Source: Luteimonas mephitis DSM 12574 (GTDB lineage: Bacteria > Pseudomonadota > Gammaproteobacteria > Xanthomonadales > Xanthomonadaceae). Taken from it: a DNA stretch of 64,000 nt. Where the stretch lies: contig NZ_AULN01000012.1 of assembly GCF_000422305.1 (NCBI RefSeq), positions 78,501 through 142,500 on the forward strand. The letters run 5' to 3'. Position 1 is the stretch's first letter. The number at the start of each line of letters is the position of its first letter. Position numbers and translations under genes: made by a program. Below, piece after piece: positions 28,120 to 36,924 of the stretch. The notes below the pieces were generated by a model, which was not told the DNA's origin, did not search any database, and saw only the letters and a program-made list of their open reading frames with translations.

Positions 28120-28971
28120 TCAGGCGTTGGCCATGTCCGCGCGCGGCACCCGGTCGAACTGCTGGCCGGCTTCGTTGCGGAACGTGACGCGCTGATCGTA
28201 CACGACGCGCCCGTCGGCCGGATCGGTCACTTCGTACGACACTCGCACCTTGTCCGGGCGATCCTGGTTGGCCGGCGTCAGCTCGACGGTGATGTGCACG
28301 TCCTTGCCGCTGTCGACCCAGTCGGCCCACTCGTTCTCGAGCTTCTTGTAGGCGCTGACGTTGAAGTTGCCGTTCTGCGGGAACAGGTTCTTCAGCCCCT
28401 GGTCCTTGACGAAGCGATGGCCGATGACGTGGCCGCCCTGGTCGCCGTCGATGCCGCGGTCAGCGGATTCGCGCTGCGCGCGGGTTTCGGCGGAACTGCG
28501 ATCGATGCCGCTGAAGACCTCGCTCAGGTCGGCTTCGGCGCGGATCGGGCGGCCTTCGCTGTCGTTGGTCCAGGTGACGGTGTTGTCGCCGATGTGCGCG
28601 GTGGTCGTGGTGGAAATGCCGGGCGCGCCGGCATGGCCCTGCGGCACGGGATCGTCGTCGGCCGCGCGCAGCGCGCCGGCCAGGCGCCCGCGCTGCGGCG
28701 CGACGTCCAGTATCGCCGGTGCCTCCGCCAGCGCGTCGTCCAGGGCGTGCAGGGAGTCTCGCTGCGCAGGCACGGCGAGTGCCGCCAACGCGCGGTCGTC
28801 CAGCGCGTCGACCAGGCCACGCGCGAGCGCCGGCCGCTCGACGCAGGGCGATTCACGCAGCAGGCGCGAGATGCCCGGGCCATCCGTGACGGCGGGGGCC
28901 GCCTGCATGGCATCCGGCGCGTCGGCGCGGGTCGCCACATGCGGCGTGCAGTCGCGAACCGGATCGAACAT
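28120..28971 (-). CDS. Polymorphic toxin with DNA/RNA non-specific endonuclease domain
   Basis: A 283-aa protein without signal peptide. Residues 1-120 are an uncharacterised, Ala/Asp-rich helical region. The C-terminal half (about 125-265) matches Endonuclea_NS_2-type nucleases: DGDQGGHVIGHRF with Asp177 and His181 as likely catalytic/metal-site residues, then LKNLFPQNGNFNVSAYKKLENEWADWV with conserved Asn and Glu. The next gene downstream is a candidate immunity protein, the expected toxin-immunity order. The delivery route is unknown: there is no VgrG, PAAR, Rhs or XVIPCD signature. ATG 28971 follows GAGG with 8-nt spacing. A motif shared with two other effector genes lies 74 nt upstream. 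Confidence 0.8.
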   Translation of the reverse strand: MFDPVRDCTPHVATRADAPDAMQAAPAVTDGPGISRLLRESPCVERPALARGLVDALDDRALAALAVPAQRDSLHALDDALAEAPAILDVAPQRGRLAGALRAADDDPVPQGHAGAPGISTTTTAHIGDNTVTWTNDSEGRPIRAEADLSEVFSGIDRSSAETRAQRESADRGIDGDQGGHVIGHRFVKDQGLKNLFPQNGNFNVSAYKKLENEWADWVDSGKDVHITVELTPANQDRPDKVRVSYEVTDPADGRVVYDQRVTFRNEAGQQFDRVPRADMANA

Positions 28972-29024
28972 GCCCAAGCCTCGTGCGAACGATGCGGCAA
29001 GTGTGGATGCCGCTGCGCGCGCGC

Positions 29025-29045
29025 GATATCCGGGGCTGACCCTAG
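29025..29045 (-). promoter_or_regulatory. Shared effector-upstream motif, copy 1
   Basis: On the minus strand this reads CTAGGGTCAGCCCCGGATAT plus C, and its first base is 74 nt from the nuclease-toxin ATG. Very similar 21-mers sit at nearly the same distance upstream of the RNase toxin (41927-41947) and the M91 peptidase (42771-42791). Probably a promoter element or activator site. Confidence 0.6.
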
Positions 29046-29187
29046 ATGCAGGATCGCCGCCGCCGCAGGCCGCGGCGGCTGCCGCCAGACGCGGCACACA
29101 TCGGCGGCAAGCCGCGCCATCCGGCAAGCAGGCCTCCGGTGCCATCGTGGCAGGGCGCCGTATCGCGCGATCGACGGGGAACACATC

Positions 29188-32034
29188 ATGGAACGCAAGC
29201 TGCTGGCCACCGCCATCTGCGCCGCGCTCGCCTTCGCGGCCAGTGACGGTGCCCACGCGCAGGAGGCTCCCGTGCAGGCCGCCCCCGCGCAACAGGACGC
29301 GTCGCCAGCCGATGCGGCGGACGCGGCCACCGACCTGGACGCCATCGTGGTCACCGGCTCGCGCATCCCGCGCGCGCAGATCGAAACCGCCTCGCCGGTG
29401 GTGACCATCACCTCCGAGGACATCCAGCGCCAGGGCTTCCGCAACGTGTCCGACGTGCTGCGCGCGCAGCCGCTGTCGACCGGCGCGGTGCAGGACAACC
29501 AGTTCGCCGGGTTCACCGCGACCGCGACCACCATCAGCCTGCTCGGGCTGTCGCCGAGCTTCACCCTGATCCTGCTCGACGGCCGGCCGCTGGCCGACTA
29601 CCCGCTGCTCTACAACGGCCAGAGCAACTTCACCGACCTGACCAGCATCCCGACCGCGATGGTGGACCGGATCGACATCCTGCCCGGCAACCAGTCGTCG
29701 ATCTACGGCTCCGCGGCGATCGCCGGTGTGGTCAACATCATTCTCAAGAAGCGCATCGACGGCATCCAGCTCAACGCCCGCGTCGGCGGCTACAGCGACG
29801 GCGGCGGCGACAACGAGCGCCTGCAGCTCACCGGCGGCAAGCAGTGGGACCAGCTGGGCATCACCTGGGGGCTGCAATACAGCCACCAGGACCCGATCTA
29901 CATGCACGAGCGCGACTACACCGACACCACCGACGACAACCCCAACCCGAACCTGCGCTACGGCAGCCGCACCTTCATCATCCTCAACGGGATCACCGGC
30001 CTCTACGACGATCCGGGCGACCGATGCGATGACGTGGCGCACCTGTTCGGCGGCACCACGTTCAAGGACTTCCGCCCCGGGCGCGGCGACTTCTGCGGCA
30101 GCCGCGCCCAGCCCGGCTACGCGACGTTGCTCAACGAGGAGAAGGGGCTCTCGGGCTACTTCAACGGCAGCTTCGCGCTCAACGCGACCACGGACCTCTA
30201 TGCCACCGTGCTGGTCGGCCGGAACAAGGCGAAGAACGACAGCGGTTCGCGCTTCTGGGTGCCCGACTACAACGGCAGCCACCAGAACTACGTCTGGAAC
30301 GACACCGAGCAGACGCTGGAAACCTACCAGCGCATCTTCGCACCCGAGGAAATGCCCGAGGAGGCGCGCTTCTACGAGGCGGATTCGGATTCGTACAGCG
30401 CCGCGTTCGGCATCAAGGGCGCGCTGGGCGAGTCCGACTGGGACTACGACGCCTACTACAGCCGCTCGGGCTACGAGGTCACGTCCGACCAGCTGTGGCC
30501 GCTGGTGGAGCCGATGGAGGAATTCTTCCGCAGCCAGTTCATGGGTCCGCAGCTGGGCACCTACTACGGTTACCCGGTGTATGCGCCCGACAAGGACGCG
30601 ATGTACCAGGCGGTGACGCCCGAACAGTTCCGCGCCTTCTCCGGCAACATCCACAACGTCTCGCGCACCTGGACCCAGAACCTCAACGTGCAGGTGGTCA
30701 ACGCCAGCCTGTTTGGGCTGCCGGCCGGCGACGTGGGCGTCGCGGCGGTGCTCCAGGCCGGCAACCAGTTCTGGGACAACCCGATCGACGCGCGCGTGCA
30801 GGGTGGCGACTTCTTCGGCATCAACGGCACCAGCGGACGCGGCAAGCGCGAAAGCCAGGCATTGGGGCTGGAGTTCACCGTGCCGCTGTTCCAGATGCTG
30901 ACCGCGGACGTGGCGCTGCGCTACGACCGTTACCGCAACGTCGATGCCGGCTCCGACTCGGCGCCGACCTACAAGGTCGGGCTGGAGTTCCGGCCCACCG
31001 ATACCCTGCTGCTGCGCGGCAACGTCGCCACGGCATTCCGCGCGCCGGACATGGGTTACATCTTCACCGGTGGCAACGGCTTCTTCTCGAGCGAGACCGA
31101 CTTCTACAAGTGCGAGATCGATCCGGACAACTGCAATCTCTACACCGGGCTGTCGGTGGAGGCCAACCAGGTCGGCAACCCGGACCTCAAGTCGATCACG
31201 GCCGATTCCTACGGCTTCGGCATCGTCTGGGCACCGGGCAGCGACTTCGACCTGCACGTCGACTACTACAACGTCGGCATCGACGACGAGGTGGTGCCGC
31301 AGTCGACCACCCAGACCCTGTTCGACGAGAACGAATGCCGGCAGGGGCGGCTGGACATCAACTCCACGCGCTGCCAGGACGCGCTGGCGCGCGTGATCCG
31401 CACCGCGGTCAATCCCGGCAACCCGCAGCTGAGCGAGAACGTCGACCTGCTGATCGTCAAGGGCATCAACATCGCCGAGGAAAACGTGTCGGGCATCACC
31501 GCCGGCGGCAACTGGCGCTTCGACGCCGACCGCGCCGGGCGCTTCAATCTCGGGCTCGAGTACAACCTGACCCTGGAGCATGAAACCCGCAGCTCGCCCG
31601 ACAGCCCCGCGCTCGACCTGTTCAGCAGCGGGCAGCTGCTGTCGGCCGAGTTCAAGAGCATCGTCACCGGCGACATCGGCTGGGAACTCGGCCGCTGGTC
31701 GGCCAACCTGCATGGCGTGCGCTACGGTTCGCTGCCCAACTACGCCAGGCAGTTCACCAGCGATCCGGAAAATCCGTACGTCACCTCCAATGGCGTCGGT
31801 CCGGGCACGATCCGGCCCTGGATGCTCTACAACCTGAGCGTGGACTACGCCATCACCGACAGCAGCACGCTGAGCCTGATCGTCAACAACGTGCGCAACT
31901 CGCGGCCGCCCAGGGACCCGAGCTACGACGGCTCGCAGGGTTTCGCGCCGCCGTACTACAACATCTTCGCCTACAACGGTTACGGGCGATCGCTGTGGCT
32001 GGAGTACCGGATCGACTTCGGCGCGGATGATTGA
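29188..32034 (+). CDS. TonB-dependent outer membrane receptor 1
   Basis: A 948-aa receptor. The signal peptide is residues 1-24 (cleavage after AHA), with a TonB-box-like LDAIVVTGSRI at about 50-60. The plug domain (about 65-180) includes VTITSEDIQRQGFRNVSDVL and YGSAAIAGVVNIILKK, and a 22-strand barrel follows. It belongs to the oar/TonB group with long extracellular loops common in Xanthomonads; the ligand is unknown. It is convergent with a TPR-sulfotransferase and 4.9 kb from a second receptor, with two regulators between, so a nutrient-uptake or modified-peptide theme is possible. Confidence 0.9.
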   Translation: MERKLLATAICAALAFAASDGAHAQEAPVQAAPAQQDASPADAADAATDLDAIVVTGSRIPRAQIETASPVVTITSEDIQRQGFRNVSDVLRAQPLSTGAVQDNQFAGFTATATTISLLGLSPSFTLILLDGRPLADYPLLYNGQSNFTDLTSIPTAMVDRIDILPGNQSSIYGSAAIAGVVNIILKKRIDGIQLNARVGGYSDGGGDNERLQLTGGKQWDQLGITWGLQYSHQDPIYMHERDYTDTTDDNPNPNLRYGSRTFIILNGITGLYDDPGDRCDDVAHLFGGTTFKDFRPGRGDFCGSRAQPGYATLLNEEKGLSGYFNGSFALNATTDLYATVLVGRNKAKNDSGSRFWVPDYNGSHQNYVWNDTEQTLETYQRIFAPEEMPEEARFYEADSDSYSAAFGIKGALGESDWDYDAYYSRSGYEVTSDQLWPLVEPMEEFFRSQFMGPQLGTYYGYPVYAPDKDAMYQAVTPEQFRAFSGNIHNVSRTWTQNLNVQVVNASLFGLPAGDVGVAAVLQAGNQFWDNPIDARVQGGDFFGINGTSGRGKRESQALGLEFTVPLFQMLTADVALRYDRYRNVDAGSDSAPTYKVGLEFRPTDTLLLRGNVATAFRAPDMGYIFTGGNGFFSSETDFYKCEIDPDNCNLYTGLSVEANQVGNPDLKSITADSYGFGIVWAPGSDFDLHVDYYNVGIDDEVVPQSTTQTLFDENECRQGRLDINSTRCQDALARVIRTAVNPGNPQLSENVDLLIVKGINIAEENVSGITAGGNWRFDADRAGRFNLGLEYNLTLEHETRSSPDSPALDLFSSGQLLSAEFKSIVTGDIGWELGRWSANLHGVRYGSLPNYARQFTSDPENPYVTSNGVGPGTIRPWMLYNLSVDYAITDSSTLSLIVNNVRNSRPPRDPSYDGSQGFAPPYYNIFAYNGYGRSLWLEYRIDFGADD

Positions 32035-32257
32035 GGCGCCTGGCGGGCCTAGGGAGCGGTCCACCACGACCCACCGGCAAGCGGCGCCCTGCTGGCGTCG
32101 GTGCCGTCGATCGCCGGCGGTGCATTGGAACTGCGGTTGCCCGTGCTTACGGATGCGCCGCGGTGGATGCCGTGGCTGCATCCTGCCGCCCTTGTGGCCG
32201 TGGCGCCGTTCGCGTGGCGCCGGCGGGACGGCGACAGGTCGCGCAGACGGGCAGCGC
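32035..32257. other. Gap between convergent receptor and sulfotransferase
   Basis: 223 bp with no convincing gene. Small inverted repeats (GGCGCC-gttcgcgt-GGCGCC near 32200) could fold, but no terminator with a T run and no dispersed repeat was found. Confidence 0.5.
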
Positions 32258-33835
32258 TCAGCCCGGTTCGACGAGCGCGCGCAGCGGCGCGAGCTGGCGT
32301 TCGTAGCGCCGCCATTCGCCGATCCCGCGGGCATGGATCGGCTGGCGCACCTGCGCGGCACTGAGCGTCGCCACCGCGCTGGTGTTGCGGCGGGTGTCAC
32401 CGCAGCCGGGCTCGAAAGGCAGCCCGCAGAAGTCGAACACGCGCCGCGCCGCGGCCTCGCTGTCGCGCACCAGCAGCTCGTACGGCAGGTCGAGCACGGC
32501 GCCGGGCATGGCTGCGTGCCAGTGCGCCATCAGCCGCCGGTACTGGCGGTGGTGGCGGGCCAGCGAGTCGAACCCGTAGCTGTAGTGGTAGGCACTGCCG
32601 AACATGGCGCGATAGTTGGAGAAACACACATCCATCGGCGCGCGCGAAACGTGCACGATCCGCGCCTGCGGCAGGGCGCGGTGGATGAAGCCCAGCAGCA
32701 TGAAGTTGGGCGGCAGCTTGTCGATGAAGAAGTCGCGGCCCTGGGCCCGCCAGCGGGTCTGCGCGAGATAGCGCTGGCCCAGCAGGGCGTGGTCGATGCC
32801 GTCGCTGGCCTGCAGCAGGGCGTGGTCGAGCAGGCCGTGGCCGTGGCGGTCGGCGCACCAGCGCAACTGCCGCGGGAAGTCGTCGAGCTCGCCCGCGGCG
32901 GCCATCCGCGAGTGGTTGCCGAGCACGCGCTCGAGCAGCGTGGTGCCCGAGCGCGGCAGGCCGACGACGAAGACCGGCGCAGGCCCGGGCGCGGGCGCGG
33001 CCACGTTCGCCAGCTCGGCGGCACCGCTGCGAGCGACGAGCGCGTCGAACAGCGCCGCCTCGGCGCCACTGTCACAGGGCGGCAGGCGCGCGGCCATGGT
33101 CGCGTTGGCAAGCTGCAGTGCCTCCCAGGCCGGCGCGCGATCGTCGAGGTCGTCGAGTTCCTTGTGCAGCGCGAAGGCGATCGCGGCGTGGTCCTCCGAG
33201 CCGGCCGGCGCCTGCCGCAGGCGTGCGCGCAGGGCGTCGACGTGGTTCGCGCCGGGGCGCTGGCGGCGGATCCGCGCCAGACTCAGCGAGGCGCGGCCGA
33301 GGGTCGCGCCCTGGCGCAGGCAGGCTTCCATCTCCGCCTCCGCTTCGTCGAGGCGGCCGTTGAACTGCAGCTGCAGGGCGCGGTAGTAGCGGAAGTCCGG
33401 ATCGGCGTGGCCGAGCGCGCGCGCCCGCTCCATCAGCGCCAGCGCCCTGGGGTGCTCGCCCAGTCCCTGGTGGACGTGCGCGAGCGCAACCAGCACGGCG
33501 CCGGAGCGGGTCGAGGCGACCGCCGGATGCGCCAGGCAGGCGCGCGCGGCATTGGTTTCGCCGAGCGCCGACAGCGCCTGCGCGACCCGGCAGGCCAGGG
33601 CGGCGTCGTCGCCGATCGTGCCAGCCGCGCGCCGGGTCTGCTCGCAGGCCTCGCGCAGCCGGCCCTGCGCGAGCAGGGTAGCGGCGCACATCAGCCGCGC
33701 TGGCACCAGCGCGGGATGGCGCTCGAGCAGCCGCACGAACGCGCGCTGCGCTTCGGCGTAGCGGCCGTCGTGCAGGTGCAGTCGGGCCTGCTGCCAGAGC
33801 GCGCGGTCTGCGATTGCCTGCGGGGATGACGCCAT
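32258..33835 (-). CDS. TPR-containing sulfotransferase
   Basis: A 525-aa protein. Residues 5-260 are tetratricopeptide-like repeats (ARLHLHDGRYAEAQRAFVRLLERHP; ALVALAHVHQGLGEHPRALALMERA). The C-terminal sulfotransferase domain has the 5'-phosphosulfate loop VVGLPRSGTTLLERVLGNHS near residues 287-306 and the 3'-phosphate region VHVSRAPMDVCFSNYRAMF near 392-410. It would transfer sulfate from PAPS to an unknown acceptor, perhaps a protein or peptide as for tyrosylprotein sulfotransferases. ATG 33835 follows GAGGTGACCGG. It is divergent from the winged-helix/PD40 regulator; such sulfotransferases often sit beside TonB receptors in this family. Confidence 0.88.
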   Translation of the reverse strand: MASSPQAIADRALWQQARLHLHDGRYAEAQRAFVRLLERHPALVPARLMCAATLLAQGRLREACEQTRRAAGTIGDDAALACRVAQALSALGETNAARACLAHPAVASTRSGAVLVALAHVHQGLGEHPRALALMERARALGHADPDFRYYRALQLQFNGRLDEAEAEMEACLRQGATLGRASLSLARIRRQRPGANHVDALRARLRQAPAGSEDHAAIAFALHKELDDLDDRAPAWEALQLANATMAARLPPCDSGAEAALFDALVARSGAAELANVAAPAPGPAPVFVVGLPRSGTTLLERVLGNHSRMAAAGELDDFPRQLRWCADRHGHGLLDHALLQASDGIDHALLGQRYLAQTRWRAQGRDFFIDKLPPNFMLLGFIHRALPQARIVHVSRAPMDVCFSNYRAMFGSAYHYSYGFDSLARHHRQYRRLMAHWHAAMPGAVLDLPYELLVRDSEAAARRVFDFCGLPFEPGCGDTRRNTSAVATLSAAQVRQPIHARGIGEWRRYERQLAPLRALVEPG

Positions 33836-34193
33836 CCGGTCACCTCGTGGGCCGGCACCGCGGCTCGTGCCGCCGCCTGGCGCATGGTCGCCCAGGCGGC
33901 GCCGGGCGTGGGCGCGCCCGGCCACAGCCGCCAAGCGCGGCACAGCGGCGTGGCCAATGGCAGGCCCTGTCGCCAAGCTGTACACAAGCGCGGACCAAGA
34001 CGAATGTCATATGCGCGGCCCGGTGATTCAGGGGATGCTTGGCGCAAGCGTCGGGCCCGGCCCGGCGGTGGTGTCGCCATCGGGGGCGGTCGCCGCGACC
34101 CGCGGCGAGGCCGTCGCGCAGGTCGCGGGTCGCGGCGATGCACAGGCAGTTGCGAGCGTGTCCTTCCTCGAACCACGGACGACGTATCCCGAA
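33836..34193. promoter_or_regulatory. Divergent promoter region of sulfotransferase and PD40 regulator
   Basis: 358 bp between divergent genes. The plus-strand frame stays open through most of it and has an ATG at 34011, but codons there are unlike a DNA-binding N-terminus, so I treat it as leader. No clear -35/-10 or operator dyad was found. Confidence 0.4.
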
Positions 34194-36569
34194 ATGCTCG
34201 ACCAGCACCGCAACCTGAGCGTGCCCCAGTCCGACTTCCTTCGGGTCGGGGAGTGCGTGCTCGACCTGCCGCGGCGCGAGGTGGATGCCCCGTGCCGGGC
34301 GCAGCCGATGCGGATCACGCCCAAGGCGCAGCAGGTGCTGATGGTGCTGGTGGCGCACCGCGGGCGCGTGCTCAGCCGCGAGGCGCTGATCGAATGGGTC
34401 TGGCCCGACACGCTGCCCACCGATGACGTGCTGACGCAGGCCATCGCGCAGCTGCGCAAGGCTTTCTGCGACGACCGGGAAGCGCCGCGCTACGTGGAGA
34501 CCATCGCCAAGGGCGGCTACCGGCTGCAGGCCGACATCGAATGGCTTCCGGAGGCACCGGCGCGCGCGTTCGGCGCGGGCCAGGCAACCTCGGGCAGCGC
34601 CGCGCAGGTCGTGGCGCCGCAGGCCGTCGCGTTACCCGGCGACACGCCGGCCCCGGCCACGACTTCGGCAGCGGTGTTGCCGGCGTCCGGGGCGGAGGCT
34701 TCCGCGGCCGCGACCGTCCCCCTTGCTGCGCCACTTCTGAGCGGACGCGCGCGCCGCCCCGCCCCGCTTGCGATCGGCGTCGCTGCGGTCGCGCTGATTC
34801 TCGTCGGCGTCTTCGGCTGGCGCGGCCAGCGGCCGACGCCCGATCCTGCCGCGTCGTCGCCGGCGGCTCGCCAGGCGCGTCCGGGGGTGCCGGCGGAGCG
34901 GGTCGAAGACGCAACTGCTCCGCTCGACTTCCAGCGCATCACCTCCTCGCCCGGGGGCGAAGGCTGGCCCAGCCTGTCGCCCGATGGTGGCCAGGTGGTC
35001 TACAGCGCGGGCGCCCAGGCCGGATCGGCGCGCCTGATGGTGCAGGCGACCGCGCCGGTGCCGCCGCGCGAACTCACCCCGGCGGTCGATGGCCGCGTCG
35101 ACATGATGGCGGTGTGGTCGCCCGACGGCCGCCAGATCGCCTTCGTCCGCGACGAGGGCAAGGCCGGCTGCGCGGTATTGCTGATTCCTTCGACCGGAGG
35201 AGCGCCGCGCACCGTCGGCAAGTGCCATGTCGACCTGATGCCGGCGCTGGGCTGGCATCCCGACAGTGCCCACATCATTGCCGCGGGAGTGGGCGCCACC
35301 CGGGCTGCAGCCACCGGTTTCCAGGTGCTCGACCTGGCGACCGGCCAGTGGACGCCGCTGCCCTACGACAAGGCCGATACCGACGTCGACATGTCGCCGG
35401 TCTATTCGCCCGACGGTCGCTGGATCGCCTTCCAGCGCAACATCTCGCTGTCGGACCTGTGGCGCATGCCGGCCGCGGGCGGCACGCCGGAGCGGCTCAC
35501 GCGGCTGCGGGTCAACATCCATGGCCTGGCGTGGACCCACGATGCGAAGGCCATCGTGTTCGGCGGCTACCGCGACCACCTGGTCAAGCTGATGCGCCTC
35601 GACCTGGACAGCCGCCGGATCGAGGAGCTGGGAAGCCTCGAAGGGCATGCCAGCTCGCCGAGCACCTCCACCGCGGCGCAGTCGCTGGCCTTCGTGCTCA
35701 GCGATCCGCAGTCGCGCATGTATTCGCTGCAGGTCGGGTCGACCGGAAGCGCGGCGGCGAAGCCGGAGCCGCTGTTCCCCTCCAGCGGCCAGGACCTGCT
35801 GCCCGCGGTGTCGCCCGATGGGCGCCAGATCGCTTTCCTGTCCGACCGCTCGCAGCGTGACGCGCTGTGGTGGGCCGAGCTTGGCCGGCCCGAGTCGCTG
35901 CGCCTGCTCGAAGGACTGGTGCCGATGGCACGCTACGCGCCGGTCTGGTCCGCCGACAGCCGACGCCTGCTGGTGGCCGGGCGCGCGCCGGGCGACGAGC
36001 GGCAGGCAATCTTCGAGATCGATCCGGCCTCGGCCCGGGTGGACCGCCTGCCGGTGCCGGCCGACAACCCGATCCGCGCCGAGTACCTGCCCGATCCCAA
36101 CCGCCTGCTGGTGGTGGCCGACGCCGGCGGCGGGCGGCTGGCGCTCATCCTGTACGACCGCGGCGCGCGTCCGTGGCGCGCGCTGGCGACGCTCGACGAC
36201 GTGGTCTTCGCCAAGGCCGATCCGGTACGCGGGCGGGTGCTGTTCACCCGGCCGGCGAGCGATGGCCTGTGGCAGGCGGGGCTGGACCTTGCCGGGCCGC
36301 GGCAGGTCGCGTCGCGGCCGGGCGGCGGTGCGCCCAGCAGCCGGCGTCTCGTGCTGGAAGCCGGCGGGCCCTGGCTCGCCGACTCCGATGCCGACTGCGG
36401 CCTGCGCCGCGTCGACCTGGAGCCCAGCGTCAAGCCCGGCCCGTGCCTGCACCCCGGCGCGCTGGCCGCCGACAGCGTCAGCTACAACGCGGTGCACCGG
36501 CGGCTGTACTTCTCGACCCAGGAAGCCGAGAAGTCGGACATCGGCTGGATGCAGCTGGCGCGCCGCTGA
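34194..36569 (+). CDS. Winged-helix membrane regulator with PD40/TolB-like beta-propeller
   Basis: A 791-aa one-component regulator of the CadC/ToxR-like architecture. The cytoplasmic OmpR-type winged helix (residues 15-115) includes ITPKAQQVLMVLVAHRGRVLSREALIEWVWP and ETIAKGGYRL. A Pro/Ala-rich linker follows, then a single TM (about 190-208, LAIGVAAVALILVGVFGW). A periplasmic WD40-like (PD40) sensor runs from 225 to the end, with repeats such as SPDGGQVVYSAG, SPDGRQIAFVRD and SPDGRWIAFQRN. It probably senses a periplasmic signal and controls the adjacent sulfotransferase and/or TonB receptor genes. The start is uncertain: ATG 34194 keeps the helix domain intact, while ATG 34011 is an alternative. 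Confidence 0.85.
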   Translation: MLDQHRNLSVPQSDFLRVGECVLDLPRREVDAPCRAQPMRITPKAQQVLMVLVAHRGRVLSREALIEWVWPDTLPTDDVLTQAIAQLRKAFCDDREAPRYVETIAKGGYRLQADIEWLPEAPARAFGAGQATSGSAAQVVAPQAVALPGDTPAPATTSAAVLPASGAEASAAATVPLAAPLLSGRARRPAPLAIGVAAVALILVGVFGWRGQRPTPDPAASSPAARQARPGVPAERVEDATAPLDFQRITSSPGGEGWPSLSPDGGQVVYSAGAQAGSARLMVQATAPVPPRELTPAVDGRVDMMAVWSPDGRQIAFVRDEGKAGCAVLLIPSTGGAPRTVGKCHVDLMPALGWHPDSAHIIAAGVGATRAAATGFQVLDLATGQWTPLPYDKADTDVDMSPVYSPDGRWIAFQRNISLSDLWRMPAAGGTPERLTRLRVNIHGLAWTHDAKAIVFGGYRDHLVKLMRLDLDSRRIEELGSLEGHASSPSTSTAAQSLAFVLSDPQSRMYSLQVGSTGSAAAKPEPLFPSSGQDLLPAVSPDGRQIAFLSDRSQRDALWWAELGRPESLRLLEGLVPMARYAPVWSADSRRLLVAGRAPGDERQAIFEIDPASARVDRLPVPADNPIRAEYLPDPNRLLVVADAGGGRLALILYDRGARPWRALATLDDVVFAKADPVRGRVLFTRPASDGLWQAGLDLAGPRQVASRPGGGAPSSRRLVLEAGGPWLADSDADCGLRRVDLEPSVKPGPCLHPGALAADSVSYNAVHRRLYFSTQEAEKSDIGWMQLARR

Positions 36570-36832
36570 GCGAGGCGCGCTCGGGCCCTGCAGCAGCAAG
36601 GCGGGGGGCGGGATCCTGAACCCGGGCGCTTCAGGCCGGACGCCGGCGCTCAAACGGCAGGCGCGCACGCGTCGTGCCCCCGGCTCGTGCGTGATCGTTC
36701 CATGCACGGCTGCGCCGTGGTGGTCCGCTCGGCGCCCGTGACCGCGTCCGCTGCCCGCGCTGCCGCGCGCCAGCGCTTCGTGGCCTGCCACCGGACACCG
36801 TGACTTTCGGAAGAACCTCGCCTGCAACGGAG
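36570..36832. other. Non-coding gap upstream of the AraC gene
   Basis: 263 bp with no gene, dispersed repeat or terminator that I can support. The regulatory dyads of the AraC gene follow immediately (36833-36909). Confidence 0.5.
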
Positions 36833-36851
36833 CGATTTCGGCAAGAAATCG
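36833..36851. promoter_or_regulatory. Dyad 1 upstream of araC-type gene
   Basis: Perfect 7-5-7 inverted repeat CGATTTC-ggcaa-GAAATCG, followed by GCTTTATTTCC. It may be a regulator site or a weak terminator of upstream transcription. Confidence 0.5.
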
Positions 36852-36890
36852 GCTTTATTTCCTGACCGCATCGACCAACTGCGTCAAACC

Positions 36891-36909
36891 TTTGCCATTC
36901 CCTGGCAAA
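36891..36909. promoter_or_regulatory. Dyad 2 upstream of araC-type gene
   Basis: Perfect 7-5-7 inverted repeat TTTGCCA-ttccc-TGGCAAA, ending 15 nt before the AraC ATG and touching its Shine-Dalgarno region. It has the same geometry as dyad 1, 58 bp away (centre to centre). A likely operator for autoregulation. Confidence 0.55.
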
Positions 36910-36924
36910 AGACGGAGTTCGATC

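Noticed and set aside
28972..32400. N-terminal extension of the nuclease toxin through the antisense of the TonB receptor (over 1,400 codons)
   Set aside because: The extension is antisense to a clear receptor and low in complexity. ATG 28971 has a good GAGG site and a shared motif lies at the normal upstream distance.
34011..34193. ATG 34011 as start of the PD40 regulator
   Set aside because: The added 61 residues precede the winged helix without recognisable structure. Kept only as an alternative.
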